Shown here: one piece after another, positions 11,587 to 23,143 of the stretch
How the letters are laid out: each line of letters opens with the position of its first letter
Numbering within the stretch: the first letter of the stretch is position 1
Assembly (NCBI GenBank): GCA_012976225.1
Contig: JAAVVG010000004.1
Location: 992,001-1,056,000 of the forward strand
DNA length: 64,000 nucleotides
DNA from: Golubevia sp. BC0850
Taxonomy: Eukaryota; Basidiomycota; Exobasidiomycetes; Golubeviales; Golubeviaceae
Direction of reading: 5' to 3'
The notes under the pieces: model-generated
Told to the model about the DNA's origin: nothing
The model's database searches: none
What the model saw: only the letters and a program-made list of their open reading frames with translations
Translations under genes and position numbers: made by a program

Positions 11587-13455
11587 TCAACCAAACATCT
11601 TGGAGTAAGCCGCCTTCTGTTTCTGAAGTTGAGCCTTCTTTCGACTCTGAACGGCATTCTTCTCTTTCTTGATAGCAGCGTCTTCTGGAGCATATTGCAA
11701 AGCAGAAGTCAAAGCCGCGTCTGCTAATTCATCTTGTTTGAGAGCGACTCTGAAAAATGGAGTAGAAGAGAGAGGTAGGGAGAGAGAGTTGTCAAATCAA
11801 AGAAGACCTCGGAATCTTTAATCTATTCCTTCACTATTTCAGCTACTCACAAAGCCAAAGCTTTCCTATAGTAACCCTTCGCCAAATCCTTTTCATTCTC
11901 CTTCCTCTTTTCTTCACCTTGAGATTCAAGTCTGGCACAAACATTAGTGGCCAAACTGGCAGCAGAACTTGGATTTGGTGTCGGCATCTTGAGAGCACAA
12001 AGTGCAGCATTCAATTGTAAAGGAGTTTTGAGATCGACATATTCCTTAGCGAAAGCTCCGTCTTTTAAATCTTCATCCGAAAGAATAGGATGCACATTTA
12101 AATACCTAACAGCTTTTGTAAATTTCTCATAAGCGTTACCAAATTCACCTTTTCCAAAGCAAGTACTTCCAATGACCTTTAATTCCTTAGCAATCTTCAA
12201 ACAAGCTTTTGGGTTCTCTTCAAGTTTCAATTCCGAATCTGCATCTTCTGGGAATTCTTCATAAGAATCTCCTGTTGAATCGGCTTCGATTCCATCTTCT
12301 TGACCTTCTGAAAGTTCTCCACATCTTAGAATCGTAATTGCAGAAAGAGGTTTGTCATCGGAAGCTTTTGGACATTTCTCAATTTGTCGAACTACAGATT
12401 TTCCCTTGATGACTTTTCCAAAGACTACGTGCTTTCCGTCTAGATGAGGAGTTGGAACTGTTGTGATGAAGAATTGAGATCCGTTGGTGCCTGGACCTGC
12501 GTTGGCCATCGATAGAAGGAATGGTTCGGTGTGTTTGAGTTCGAAGTTCTCGTCTGATTGTTGAGGGAAGCGAGGAGAGGTAGCACAAGAAGGTTAGAAA
12601 TTGTCTGCACGAAAGGCGGAGGAGAATGGCTTTTAGGCTTTGATCTAGTTCAAGGGCTATCCCCAAATGACAACGACGGTCTGGGATCTAAAGAAGATAG
12701 CCTTTTACGAGGAGAAAAGAATCCATCCCAGAGAGAGAAGAACAACAGAACTCACCTTCGAATTTTTCACCATAGATTGACTCCCCACCAGTTCCATTTC
12801 CAGCGGTGAAGTCTCCTCCTTGGATCATGAAATCTGGAATAATTCTAACGTTTCGGTTGGGAGAAGATAGGAGGGAGGTCAGATTATTTGATTGGAAGAA
12901 GAAGTAGAAGAACTCCAACTTCCCTCCCCTCCCGCTTCTACATCTTCGTTCCTCCTTAGTGTCTCAGTAGTAGATAGAACAGTGTTTTCTCATCCAAGCA
13001 AGCTCAACAAGGAGCTCGCGAGATCATAGTGAGCTGAGTATAAACTGAATGTTGTCATCTTTGACAACTCTCTTGAAGGAAGTACCCTTCTCTCTATCTC
13101 CCTTCCTTTCAATTCATCCAAGTCCACCTCCAATTATGATTTGATGATATCGTCACCTTTTAGGATAACTCACCTGTGGAACCCACTTCCCTCATATTTC
13201 AACTCTACACCTCTGTCATTCTTTCCCTTTTCACCAGTTGAAAGAGCTCTGAAGTTCTCGGCTGTCTTTGGAACTTTGTCTGCGAAGAGTTCAAAGACTA
13301 TTCGGTTACCACCTTTTCTGGAGGGGAGAGGTTGACCTTTGAATTGAATGTCGAAATCTGAGGCAAGGAAGAGAAGAGATTAGTGTTTGTGGAAGGAAGA
13401 GAATAGTTGTGGGAGTGGGAAGGAAAAGAGACTTACACACTCGTGGGTTGGCCAT
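11587..13455 (-). CDS. CPR6: Cyp40-type cyclophilin with TPR domain
   Basis: Five exons (13437-13455, 13174-13357, 12756-12844, 11851-12553, 11587-11749) give 385 residues, close to the ~370 usual for Cpr6/Cyp40. Exon 1 encodes only MANPRV. The peptidyl-prolyl isomerase domain has [15 protein letters not shown] (active-site Arg and Phe), [18 protein letters not shown] and, at the usual Trp position, [11 protein letters not shown] with His, as in Cyp40. An acidic linker is followed by TPR helices ([38 protein letters not shown]) and a basic end finishing AAYSKMFG. Proteins of this family bind the Hsp90 C-terminal EEVD and act as co-chaperones in the cytosol. The symbol follows the yeast orthologue. 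Confidence 0.93.
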
Positions 13456-14527
13456 GATGGAAGTAGAACGGAGTAAATGGTTGAAGTATCAGGAGAGGAT
13501 GAGATAGGATTGAAAGGAAGATGGAGTTGGAAAGAAAGAAGTTCTCCGTAGTAGCTGCTGCTAGAAGCTTCTCCAGCTGGCTCGAGCGCTCTCTCTGTAG
13601 CAATTTCCGCCACTTATCATCACCTCCGCTTTCCGTTCGAAAGTGAATGAACAGCTCTATTGGAATTGAAAGGAGGATCTTCACTCCGTCCATCCGATTC
13701 AGTTCCGTATGCTAGCGCTCGAGCTTCTTGCTCTGCTGCTTTCATTCCCTTCGTCGTCTCGAGACTTCCACTCTTCTTCATTCTGCGTGAACTTTTCCCG
13801 TGGATAGTAGTCTGGTTGACTGCTCCCATCGCTCAAATCTCGGTTCGGCAGCTCAAGTAAAGTTGCTGGTCTCTCTCTTCGAAAAGAAGTAGTGACAGAC
13901 CAGTCAAGTCAACAATAGACGCGAGAGGAAGCTGCTATTGCCGGGTGAAATGTAGAAGCTTATGCATTCAAGGGAGTAGTTGAAAATAAAAAAGGAGAAA
14001 AAAGAATAGAACAGAAAGAAAAAAACCAAAAAGCTAGGATGCACTTGGATACCTTGGATCGTTTCTGAGGCAAAGGCATTACTCCTTGAACTATGATTTG
14101 AATCCCAATCTCTTGTAGTGCCATTCAGACCTTCTCTAGTCCTTTGTTAAGTTCATTTACTTTTGTTGGAATGGGAATGATTTCTTGATGTGATTCGGGA
14201 TGTCTTGTCATTGCTGATTTTGAACTGGGGAAACCTTGTTGAAGTAATTGGTCTGCTGAGATAGGTAGAGCTGAAGGAAACATGTTGCTATGCAGTTGTA
14301 GAAGAAATAAGGCTGAGTCGATGAGAGAAGGATTGAAACAGGAGAAAGGAAGAAGTACTGGTAGTTCAATTCTCGACTCTCATTTGGAAGCGATTCTCAA
14401 CGAGAGCGCTCATCTTCTCACACAAGCCACCAACTTGCAACCTCAACACCTTCTATCTAACGAACCTACAGGTGCATTGGAATTGAATTAGTACAAAGAT
14501 CATCTTCCATTCCCTCATTCTTTCAGA
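13456..14527. other. divergent intergenic space
   Basis: Separates the cyclophilin (minus) and CCT2 (plus) genes, so it should hold both promoters. A 69-codon plus frame at 14282-14491 lies just before CCT2 and could be leader or a short upstream ORF; it has no motif. No TATA element stood out. Confidence 0.45.
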
Positions 14528-16837
14528 ATGTCTGCCCCAATCTTTGCACAAGAGGTGAGCTTCCTGATTCTAATCCTTCCAATCCTTCTCTACTCTTCCA
14601 TTCGACTAACCTCTGCCCTCTCTCCCTTCCAGGCCACAGAAGAACGTGCTGAGAATGCACGATTATCTTCTTTTGTAGGAGCTTTAGCCTTAGGAGATTT
14701 AGTCAAGTCAACTTTAGGTCCAAAAGGAATGAACAAAATCCTTCAATCAGTTGGTTCAAATCAATTGGTAGTCACAAACGATGGAGCTACAATCTTAAGG
14801 TCCATTCATCTAGATAATGCAGCTGCAAAGATCCTAGTTAACATTTCAAAAGTTCAAGATGATGAAGTTGGAGATGGAACTACCAGCGTTTGTGTTCTTG
14901 CAGCTGAATTGTTGAGAGAAGCTGAGAAGATGATTGAGATGAAGATTCATCCTCAGACCATCGTTGAAGGGTATAGGATCGCTAGTAAGGCTGCTTTGGA
15001 GGCTTTGGACAAGGCTGCTACTGATAATGGGTGAGTGAGGAGTAGAGGAGGGCTCACTAGAGAAGGGTGGAAGGGAGGTGCTGAGAGGAGGGAAGAATTG
15101 GGGCCGCAAGTCAGATGAGATCCTATTCAGTTTGATCTATACCCATGGAGGAATGCTGGTAACATCTGGTTTCAGTCAAGTTTGATCTGGATATCGTGGC
15201 ATACAAGGTGTCTTTGGAGATCAATCCCTGACCTGACCCATCTCTCTACTTCCCTCCTCCTCTCCCTCTCTTTCCCTTCTTCAGAAAAGATCTGGATCTC
15301 TTCCGTAAAGATCTTACCAACATCGCTCGTACCACACTTTCCTCAAAAGTCTTATCCCAAGACAAAGATTACTTTGCCAACTTAGCAGTCGATGCAGTCC
15401 TAAGACTCAGAGTGAGTCTCGAGAAGCCGATAGAAGGAAATCCACACTTTCTTTTGTCAAAACGCAAACCCTTAAACTATTTCCATTTTCCTCACATCTC
15501 TCACAGGGTTCAACCAACTTAGAAAACATCCAAATCATTAAAAAAGTAGGAGGGAAACTAACAGATTCTTACTTAGATGAAGGTTTCATCCTTGACAAGA
15601 AAATCGGAACCAATTGTCCTAAATCCTTAAAGAATGCCAAGATCTTAATCTCAAACTCAAGTATGGATACCGACAAGATCAAGATTTTCGGAGCTAGGGT
15701 TAGAGTCGAAGGAACTTCCAAATTGGCAGAATTGGAAAGAGCAGAGAGAGAAAAGATGAAGGAGAAAGTGGAAAGGATTAAGAAACATGGAATCACTTGT
15801 TTCGTTAATAGACAATTGGTTTACAATTATCCTGAAAGTCTTTTGGCTGAAGCTGGAATCATGTGTATTGAACATGCTGATTTTGAGGGGGTTGAGAGAT
15901 TGGCGTTGGTTACTGGAGGAGAAATCGCTAGTACGTTTGATAGACCGGATTTGGTCAAGTTGGGGACGTGTGAAAATATTGAGGAGATTATGATTGGTGA
16001 AGATAAGGTGAGTTGATGATCAGATCCGAGATGACAGAAGAGAGATCGGGAAGAAGAACCTTGAAATCTTTTAATTGAACCTCTTAACCAAAACCGCCCT
16101 CGATAACTGAATTCTTTTACTTCCCTATGTTCCCCTTTTCTATCCCCTTTCCACTTTCAGCTAATCAAATTCTCTGGAGTCTCAGCCGGTGAAGCTTGCA
16201 CAGTAGTTCTACGTGGAGCTACCACTCAAATGGTAGACGAAGCAGAACGCTCGTTACATGACGCTCTTTCAGTCCTTTCTCAAACTGTAAAGGAGACTAG
16301 AGTCGTTCTTGGTGGTGGTTGTGCTGAAATGGGAATGAGTAAAGTAGTCGACGAAGAAGCTAGGAAAACTCCTGGTAAGAAAGCTATTGCTACTGAAGGA
16401 TTTGCTAAGGCTTTGAGACAGGTGAGTAGAGAGGGAAGAACAAGTTTAGATGTCAGACATTTGGAGAGAAGAAGAGGAGATTGATGGAATTTGCCTAGCA
16501 TTTTCTATTCACTCGAGTCTAACCACCTTTTTTACTTTCCTGTTCTTTCCTTTCTTCGTTTCTCACTCTTTCTCAGCTACCAACAATCCTAGCTGATAAT
16601 GCCGGTCTAGATTCCTCAGATTTAGTCTCTCGTCTACGTGCTGCTCATCAATCTGGAGAAGTCGATTCTGGTTTAGATTTAAATCTTGGAAAGGTAGCCT
16701 CTATGAGAGATCTAGGTGTCACTGAATCTTATAAGCTCAAGAAACAAGTAGTAGTATCTGCAAGTGAAGCTGCTGAAATGATTTTAAGAGTAGATGACAT
16801 CTTGAAGTGCGCTCCAAGGAGGAGAGAAGGTCATTAG
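14528..16837 (+). CDS. CCT2: TCP-1/CCT chaperonin subunit beta
   Basis: Six exons (14528-14554, 14633-15030, 15285-15411, 15507-16007, 16161-16421, 16577-16837) give 524 residues, typical of a CCT subunit. Group II chaperonin motifs are all present: [25 protein letters not shown], the ATPase motif [11 protein letters not shown], and [10 protein letters not shown]. Assignment to the beta subunit rests on [27 protein letters not shown] and the [18 protein letters not shown] region. It is one of eight subunits of the cytosolic ring that folds actin and tubulin with ATP. The first exon carries 9 codons only. Nothing is missing or truncated. Confidence 0.95.
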
Positions 16838-18116
16838 TGGAAAGAGCTGATTCGACCAGAGGGAAAGATCGGACTTGGACGTAAAGATTGGACTAAGTCG
16901 AACTGGATGGTTTAGAATGATTTAATGTAACACAGATTGGGAGTCAAGACTTGGGAATTCATCATTAGAAAGGTGCTGCACAGACGAGAGCAGGCGAATC
17001 GAGTTCGTCGGGGTCCTCATCCTGGGTCTCTTCTCAGTCCCGACTCTTCGTGGAATTTAAGATCACCTTCTAGTGTTCTCAATTCGTTTTCGTTCTCTTC
17101 TACTCGCGGTCTTCAAGCCTTTGCCAATTTCCCCCCTCTCTCTGTTGAAAGTCTCTCCCCTTGTCCTACCCATTCCAATCCTCTGCTCTCTTGCCCTATT
17201 TGATTCTGTTTTCATTACCTTTAGACCACCATCACATCTTTGCGTCCCTCCTCAACCCCAAACCTGTACACTCCAACCGAAAATAAAACCAAATCATCAG
17301 GTTTTGCTTTCTCTTCGACGAAAATCAATCTTTATATTTCCCGATGACTGCTTTCTACACACAAACAAGTTACGGCCAAGCTGTTCTTTTCCCCCGATCT
17401 CGATTGGGAAAAGAAAATCTTAACGATTCGAGCAACTTCTTGTTATACATAGACACGGGTCTTGTAGAAGCGCGTTCGGAGCTCAAGGATGGGATGGGAA
17501 TAAGCGCGGCTTGGTCGAACAGCTTAGCGGTTTACAGGTTGCCCTCTTTTGGGCTCTTAATTTGAGACTTTGAGATCCCCGGATTGGAGAAGAGGAGAGA
17601 GGTGGAAGAGGAAACGACTGCACGAGGCTACGAGAGTCGAGATTGCGAGCTTGCTGCGAGCTGCGAGGTCGATCCAGACTAAACCATCTTGTTTCACCGA
17701 GAAGATGAAGGTTAGAACACACGGTGAACTCAGATGGCGAACGAAACGTACGAGGTTGGGATATAGAGCATAATGAATCTCACCAGCAGCAGAACCAAAC
17801 AAAGGCAAAGAAGGTTGAAGGTGGTTGCTGCGACTCGCTGCGAGCCGAAGCAAGAGAAGAGGGGAGGAGAATCAAAGAGCATTGGAAAAATGCTTGAACC
17901 GTTCGGTCCGAGTGAAGAAAAGATTGCTTTTTGATGTGCTGAGAGATCGGAGAGCCAGAAGCAGAAGACGGTTCCTGTAAAAGGGAGGTGGGAAAACAAG
18001 GAGGTGTCTCGCATCCGCGCATAGAGTTTGCGGTTGCAGCCGAATGGTGGCCTTTGGTTTGCTCTCCCCCTTGTTGACTGTTGCAGATCCCTTCAACTCT
18101 ATTCACTCGAAATAAA

Positions 18117-18125
18117 TATAAAAGG
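18117..18125 (+). promoter_or_regulatory. TATA box of the gene at 18369
   Basis: TATAAAAGG lies about 250 nt before the start codon, but about 150 nt once the probable 5' UTR intron is removed. It fits a core promoter element. Confidence 0.5.
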
Positions 18126-18264
18126 ATCACCTTTCCTTGAATGGAATCCTAATCACCCTCAAAATCACTTCTCCCTTCATTCGCTGCGCCCTATACAACT
18201 TCAAGACGCATACCCTTCACCACCTACCTTCTGCGATCCCTCGGTCTACCAATCATCTCATTAG

Positions 18265-18363
18265 GTAAGGCACGTTCTCTCTCTCTCTCTATCCTTTAGT
18301 TAGCTCCCTATGGAAACCTACTCACCTTTCGAATCTCTCCTGATCTCCTCCCGCCTCTCACAG
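18265..18363 (+). other. probable 5' UTR intron
   Basis: A GTAAGG donor at 18265 and a CTCACAG acceptor ending at 18363 flank a CT-rich 99-nt stretch. The acceptor is five bases before a start codon in good context (CCGCCATG). An intron directly before the start codon is common in fungi; transcript data are needed to confirm it. Confidence 0.5.
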
Positions 18364-18368
18364 CCGCC

Positions 18369-19853
18369 ATGCTCTCGAACTGCCCATCTTCTTCTAACGC
18401 CACCACTCCCAATCCTCTACGAAAAGTGCTCTCGAGATCTCGTCTCTTCCGCGAGCCATTCAAGACACCTCCACCATCAATTTTCCCTACTTCAACTTCG
18501 CAAATCGAGGAGCCGTCCGTCGCTCTCAAGAGGAGGCTTAGTCTTCGGAGACCTTCATCGTCAAAATCCAGATATGACGAGAATGGACGCAGTTCTAGCG
18601 ACGGGTTCTCTAACCCGCCTCTTCGAGCCACCTGCTCGCAAGAAAGGTTACCATTCAGTTCAATCAGATCTAATTCTATTAAGGAATCAAATCCACCCAC
18701 GACTACCAGACTTAGTTTCATTCACGAGTCCAAACCCCATCACTCTTCGTCTTCTTCATCAACTCGTCCTTTGACCCCCTTCAATTTATTCCTATCCAAC
18801 TCTTCTTTCATTTCGTCAAGCCACTCGGAAATCTCAAACAAACCGTCGTCAAACAAGTTCGGAACCGTGACTTCAACTTCATCTAGACCTTCGACTCCTT
18901 CAACCCTTCTACCAGCCTGGAGCGACTTTTGGAACGGTGGCGGGAACGCTGAGACCAGCTCTATCCAGGGTCCACCTCGCAAGCTCCAACGTAAAGCTTC
19001 CGACGAGTCTTTCTTCTGTAGAGGAGACGTTGGAGACGGAGAAGGAACAGAGACCGTACAGCTCAAGGAGGCAAACAGCCTGTGGCTTTCAAATTCAGGA
19101 GCCCCACCAAGACCTGCTAGACCTCACTCATGCTCTCTGTTCTGGGACGACGAGGAAGCGATGGCGGACAGGTCAGACTTCGACAACTACCAAATTCAGT
19201 CTCGGTATCAACACGCAATTGCATCTAGAACCATGGACAGATTTTACTCTCCGACTGCCTCAATCTATTCAATTTCAACAGCTTCATCAAGTCTATCTCT
19301 AGATGCTTATTCCTGTCCATCTCCGACTTCAACTTCCTTCCCATCATCACCTACGTGTCCTCCATCTCCATGTCCAACTGTCAGGTTAAATCTTAACTTT
19401 TCCAAGTCGAATCTTCAACAAGAAGCGAGTATAATCAATCTATCCAAACCTCTACTCATCTCGAATTCTGCTTCGGTTTTGGATCTAAAGGAGTTGATTG
19501 TCAGGAGGTTGAGCTCTAAAGGGATCGCTCTGACTCCAGGAGACCTTACACTTTCGGTCCAATCCGATTCTCTAAATCAGCTTAGCTCAAGCTATGCTTC
19601 AAACTCTAGTCCAAAGTCCAAATCAGGTCTCCATTTCTCTCCAAGATCTAGAACCGCTTCTCTTTTGGATAAGGTCAGAGGTAGACCTTCGATGGACAGA
19701 AGACCGTCAGCTCCTTCAGACCTCACTCATGCAGTCCTGATCTCAACTCGACGCAGGGAATTGAGTAACGACAGGTTAGTTTGTGAGGAAGGTTTACTCG
19801 AAGACGACGAAGTTTCAGTGTTTCTCAAGAACAAGACATTGACTTGGATCTGA
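18369..19853 (+). CDS. uncharacterised protein with ubiquitin-like tail
   Basis: A single exon of 494 codons. I do not recognise the protein. Residues 1-330 are Ser/Pro/Thr-rich, probably disordered, with basic-Ser motifs (RRLSLRRPSSSKSR) that look like kinase sites. The last ~160 residues look folded: a hydrophobic segment TVRLNLNFSK, then SVLDLKELIVRRLSSKGIAL followed by TPGDLTLSV, and at the end EGLLEDDEVSVFLKNKTLTW. The order strand, helix, strand, then an acidic turn before a final strand resembles a ubiquitin-like beta-grasp fold split by a Ser-rich insert. This is inference only. No membrane segment or signal peptide is seen. Confidence 0.7.
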   Translation: MLSNCPSSSNATTPNPLRKVLSRSRLFREPFKTPPPSIFPTSTSQIEEPSVALKRRLSLRRPSSSKSRYDENGRSSSDGFSNPPLRATCSQERLPFSSIRSNSIKESNPPTTTRLSFIHESKPHHSSSSSSTRPLTPFNLFLSNSSFISSSHSEISNKPSSNKFGTVTSTSSRPSTPSTLLPAWSDFWNGGGNAETSSIQGPPRKLQRKASDESFFCRGDVGDGEGTETVQLKEANSLWLSNSGAPPRPARPHSCSLFWDDEEAMADRSDFDNYQIQSRYQHAIASRTMDRFYSPTASIYSISTASSSLSLDAYSCPSPTSTSFPSSPTCPPSPCPTVRLNLNFSKSNLQQEASIINLSKPLLISNSASVLDLKELIVRRLSSKGIALTPGDLTLSVQSDSLNQLSSSYASNSSPKSKSGLHFSPRSRTASLLDKVRGRPSMDRRPSAPSDLTHAVLISTRRRELSNDRLVCEEGLLEDDEVSVFLKNKTLTWI

Positions 19854-20407
19854 TTCAAGCATCAAGATGCAAGCCTCTATCCTCCACCCTTCTGCCTTTC
19901 GCAATCACATTTCTAGCATCGCAAGTACTCTCTACTATCTTACTATCTGCTTCATTCAACCGTGTCCCGTCCCACTTTACGTGTCTCTTCCTCTATTCTC
20001 ATCGGACGTCGACTTCACCCCTTGTCCGTCCTCTCGCTCTGTTCTTCCGCATTTCTCTTTGTCTTCTCCCAAATCAGTGACTCCTCCTCTCCGCATTTTC
20101 TTATTAATGGCTCAAATCTTATTTTCCAGATACCCAATACATCAATCATTGTTACTTCTCAGCGTTTCCCCCACTCTCATTCTGCTTTGTTCTTTTCTGG
20201 ACGCACATTCATTTATAGTTTTGTCTTCTCTTTTGTACTTCTCGAAATCTAAAACGAAAAGTTCTTCACAGTCTCTGACCTGCGACACTGCGAGCTCTTT
20301 TGCCACTTCGGATCACCGATTTTTGAGGTGGAGTGCTTCCTGCGAAGGTTTCTTGAGGGTTTTGAGCTTCTTCTCTCTTCCTCACAGTCACTCTCTTAAA
20401 AGCAACG
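19854..20407. other. intergenic
   Basis: Holds the 3' flank of the preceding gene and the leader of the FGGY kinase. A 196-codon frame at 19867-20457 is CT-rich, overlaps exon 1 of the kinase in another frame and has no motif, so it is read as chance. Confidence 0.5.
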
Positions 20408-22896
20408 ATGACATCTTCAAACCAATACTTCATCGGTGTAGACGTGTGAGTCTATAGTCTTTAGGCAAGCAAGAAAGAGGAAGAGTAGAAGTTTCACTTT
20501 CTGTTCCCACAGTCACACTTCTTCTAACGACCTACGACTTATCTCTCTCGTTCAAACAGAGGAACAGGTTCAGCAAGAGCAGCTTTAGTTGACACAGAAG
20601 GGAACATTCTCTCAGAGTCTACCTATGCTACTACCACCTTCAGATCAGATTCTGATGCAAGAATCTTTGAACAATCCACAACTGAGATTTGGAGCTCAAT
20701 CTCTTCTGCTGTCAAAGATGTAGTCAGAGACTCAAAAGTCAAACCTGAAGAAGTCAAAGGAATTGGTTTCGATGCTACCTGCTCTTTGGCTGTTGTCAAT
20801 CAACAAGGAAAACCTATGAGCGTCTCTCCAGAGGATGAGACTAACTCCAGTGGGAAATGGGGAGAAGGAGAGAGGAACATCATCCTTTGGGCTGATCATA
20901 GGGCTGAGGAGGAAGCAAAGGAGATCAACAAGACTGGAGATATGGTGTTAAACTATGTCGGTGGAACTATGTCTGTGAGTAGGATTAGAGCAAGAGAGGG
21001 AGGAATCGAAGAGAGGTGGCACAAAGGACAACGACCAGGCAGAGCCCTCACATGAGTGCAGCTACGGGCTTTCGGAATAGACAGCGTCTTTTGCAGCTGA
21101 GATTCACCATGAAGGCAGAGGCAATGAAGCGACGCTTGCTGATTCACTTCCTTTCACCCTTCCCTCAGCTCGAGATGGAAATCCCAAAAGTCTTGTGGCT
21201 CAAGCGTCACATGCCAGCGGAGGACTTCTCTTCCTGTCAATTCTTCGATCTTCCAGACTATCTCACCTACAGAGCCACTGGTTCGCAAGCCAGGTCTAAC
21301 TGCTCCTTAGTCTGCAAGTGCTCTTACGTTCCACCCGGAGTCGACGGCTCAGAATTAGGATGGCAGCCAAGCTTCTTCAACTCCATTGGTCTAGGAGATT
21401 TAGTCAAGGATAACTTCAAACAGCTGGGAGGTATTCCTGGAAAGGGTGGAATGATCCTCACCGCTGGTCAACCTGTTGGAGAAGGTTTGAATGCAGAAGC
21501 AGCCAAGGAGCTGGGCTTAATAGAGGGAACTCCTGTTGGATCAGCTCTCATTGATGCTTATGCTGGATGGGTCGGAACTGTTGCTGCTCCTGCTACCAAC
21601 AGTAAAGACAAAGACGCAAAGAGCGATCTGATTAGCTCCAAACATAGACTCGCTGCCATCGCTGGTACGAGTACTTGTCATTGCGTTCAGAGTCCAGAAG
21701 GAGTGCTCGTCAATGGAGTCTGGGGGCCTTATAAGCATGCTGTCTTTCCTGTGAGTAACGAGGAAGAGCCATTCTTGACTTGAGAGCGTGATTCGAAGGG
21801 GGCGTTTAGCTAGAGGAAGTTTTCTCCTCTGACCCCGCTCTCTCTTACATCTCTTCTTCCTTCTCACAGGGAATGTGGATGAATGAGGGTGGTCAAAGTT
21901 CGACGGGCCAGGTGAGTCTCAGACGCTTCGTTCAAGCATTTTCACTTAGTACTAACATTCCTCTCGCCCACCTGTCTCGCTTTCTCAGCTCATAGACTTC
22001 ATCATCGACACTCATCCAGCTTGCGATAAGCTCAAGTTTATGGCCAAAGAGCAGAATAAGAACTTATTCGTACTTCTAGGAGAGCTCCTCGCCAACATGG
22101 CCAAGGAGAAGAAGGTCGCTTCTCTTTCACATCTGACTCGAGACTTCTACATCTACCCAGACTTCCACGGAAACAGGTCTCCGCTGGCTGATAGTGGTAT
22201 GAGGGGAATGATCACTGGTCAAAAGTTAGACCGAGGAGTCTCCGATCTAGCCTTACGATACTTCGCTACTCTGGAAGGAATTGCTTTGCAAACTCGCCAG
22301 ATCGTCGAGTCGCTGAACTCCAAAGGTCACGAGATCAACTCTATCTACATGTCAGGAGGTCAAGTCAAAAATCCAACTTTCATGCAACTCATCTCCGATG
22401 TCTGCAAGATTCCTGTTCAGCTGCCCTTCTCGAGCAGCGCAAGCGTCGTAGCCGGGTCTGCGATCCTGGGAAGATTCGCTGCTGACACAATCCATCCAGA
22501 GAACTCCACCGGCGACTTCAAGCCCAAAGAAAGAGGTCTCATCAAGACTCAAGAAGATGCCGAAAAGTTCAGCTACGCTAATCGAGATCATCTCTGGGAT
22601 TTAATGGTGGGTTCTCTTTCTCTGAATCTTTTCGTTCGACTCAGATCTGACTCTTCTGTCTCCTTGCGTTTTCCAGGTCCGAATGACCAAACCAGGAACT
22701 TTCGTCTTCCCAACAAAGGAGACGAAGATGAATGCGTTGTACGACGCTAAATATCAGGTGAGCTTGAAATGGAATCTTCGCTCTTCTCGCCCTTGAGGCT
22801 CACTTTTCACTCTTCTTTACCCTCCAGATTTTCCTCGATGCTATCAAAGTCCAACGCAAGTGGCGTCAATCAATCTCAGACGTCTTGGATGCTTGA
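20408..22896 (+). CDS. FGGY-family carbohydrate (ribulo)kinase
   Basis: Seven exons (20408-20445, 20560-20974, 21169-21750, 21870-21911, 21989-22606, 22677-22757, 22828-22896) give 614 residues, normal for the eukaryotic FGGY-domain kinases that include yeast YDR109C and human FGGY. The N-terminal half carries the phosphate loop GVDVGTGSARAALVD, GIGFDATCSLAVV and NIILWADHRA with the catalytic Asp. The C-terminal half has AGTSTCHC, FHGNRSPLADSGMRG and the FGGY signature region SIYMSGGQVKNPTFMQL. The expected role is ATP-dependent phosphorylation of a pentulose such as D-ribulose. Exon 4 is only 42 nt. All ATPase landmarks are present, so the enzyme looks active. Confidence 0.92.
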
Positions 22897-23143
22897 TTTA
22901 ACTATCTTTCTGCCTCATCTCCTTTTATCTCTCCGCATCATGTACAAGCAACTTTCATAAGAATTCACAGACTCCACTTTCGAAGATTGGAAATATTTGA
23001 TTAGTGCTACAAAAGCTTGGCAAAGGAGTAAATAAAGTTTGATAAAGGTGACATTGGTTTTTAGGATCGTTCTTTTGATTTGTGAGAAGAAAAAAGCAGG
23101 GAATGAAACAGAGGAAACTAGCAAGTTCGAAAGAACTGAGCAT

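Larger units (their letters stand above)
16838..18368. other. long intergenic region
   Basis: About 1.5 kb without a supported gene. Many short overlapping frames exist on both strands at 16937-18264, none with a family motif or splice-consistent extension. The right end carries a TATA element and a probable 5' UTR intron of the next gene. Short imperfect repeats of a TGCGAG-type motif occur near 17630 and 17826. Confidence 0.5.

Noticed and set aside
17344-18130. Several overlapping short frames on both strands
   Set aside because: No family motif, and composition shifts between frames without splice logic.
19867-20457. 196-codon plus-strand frame before the FGGY kinase
   Set aside because: CT-rich leader sequence, overlaps kinase exon 1 in another frame, no motif or splice partner.
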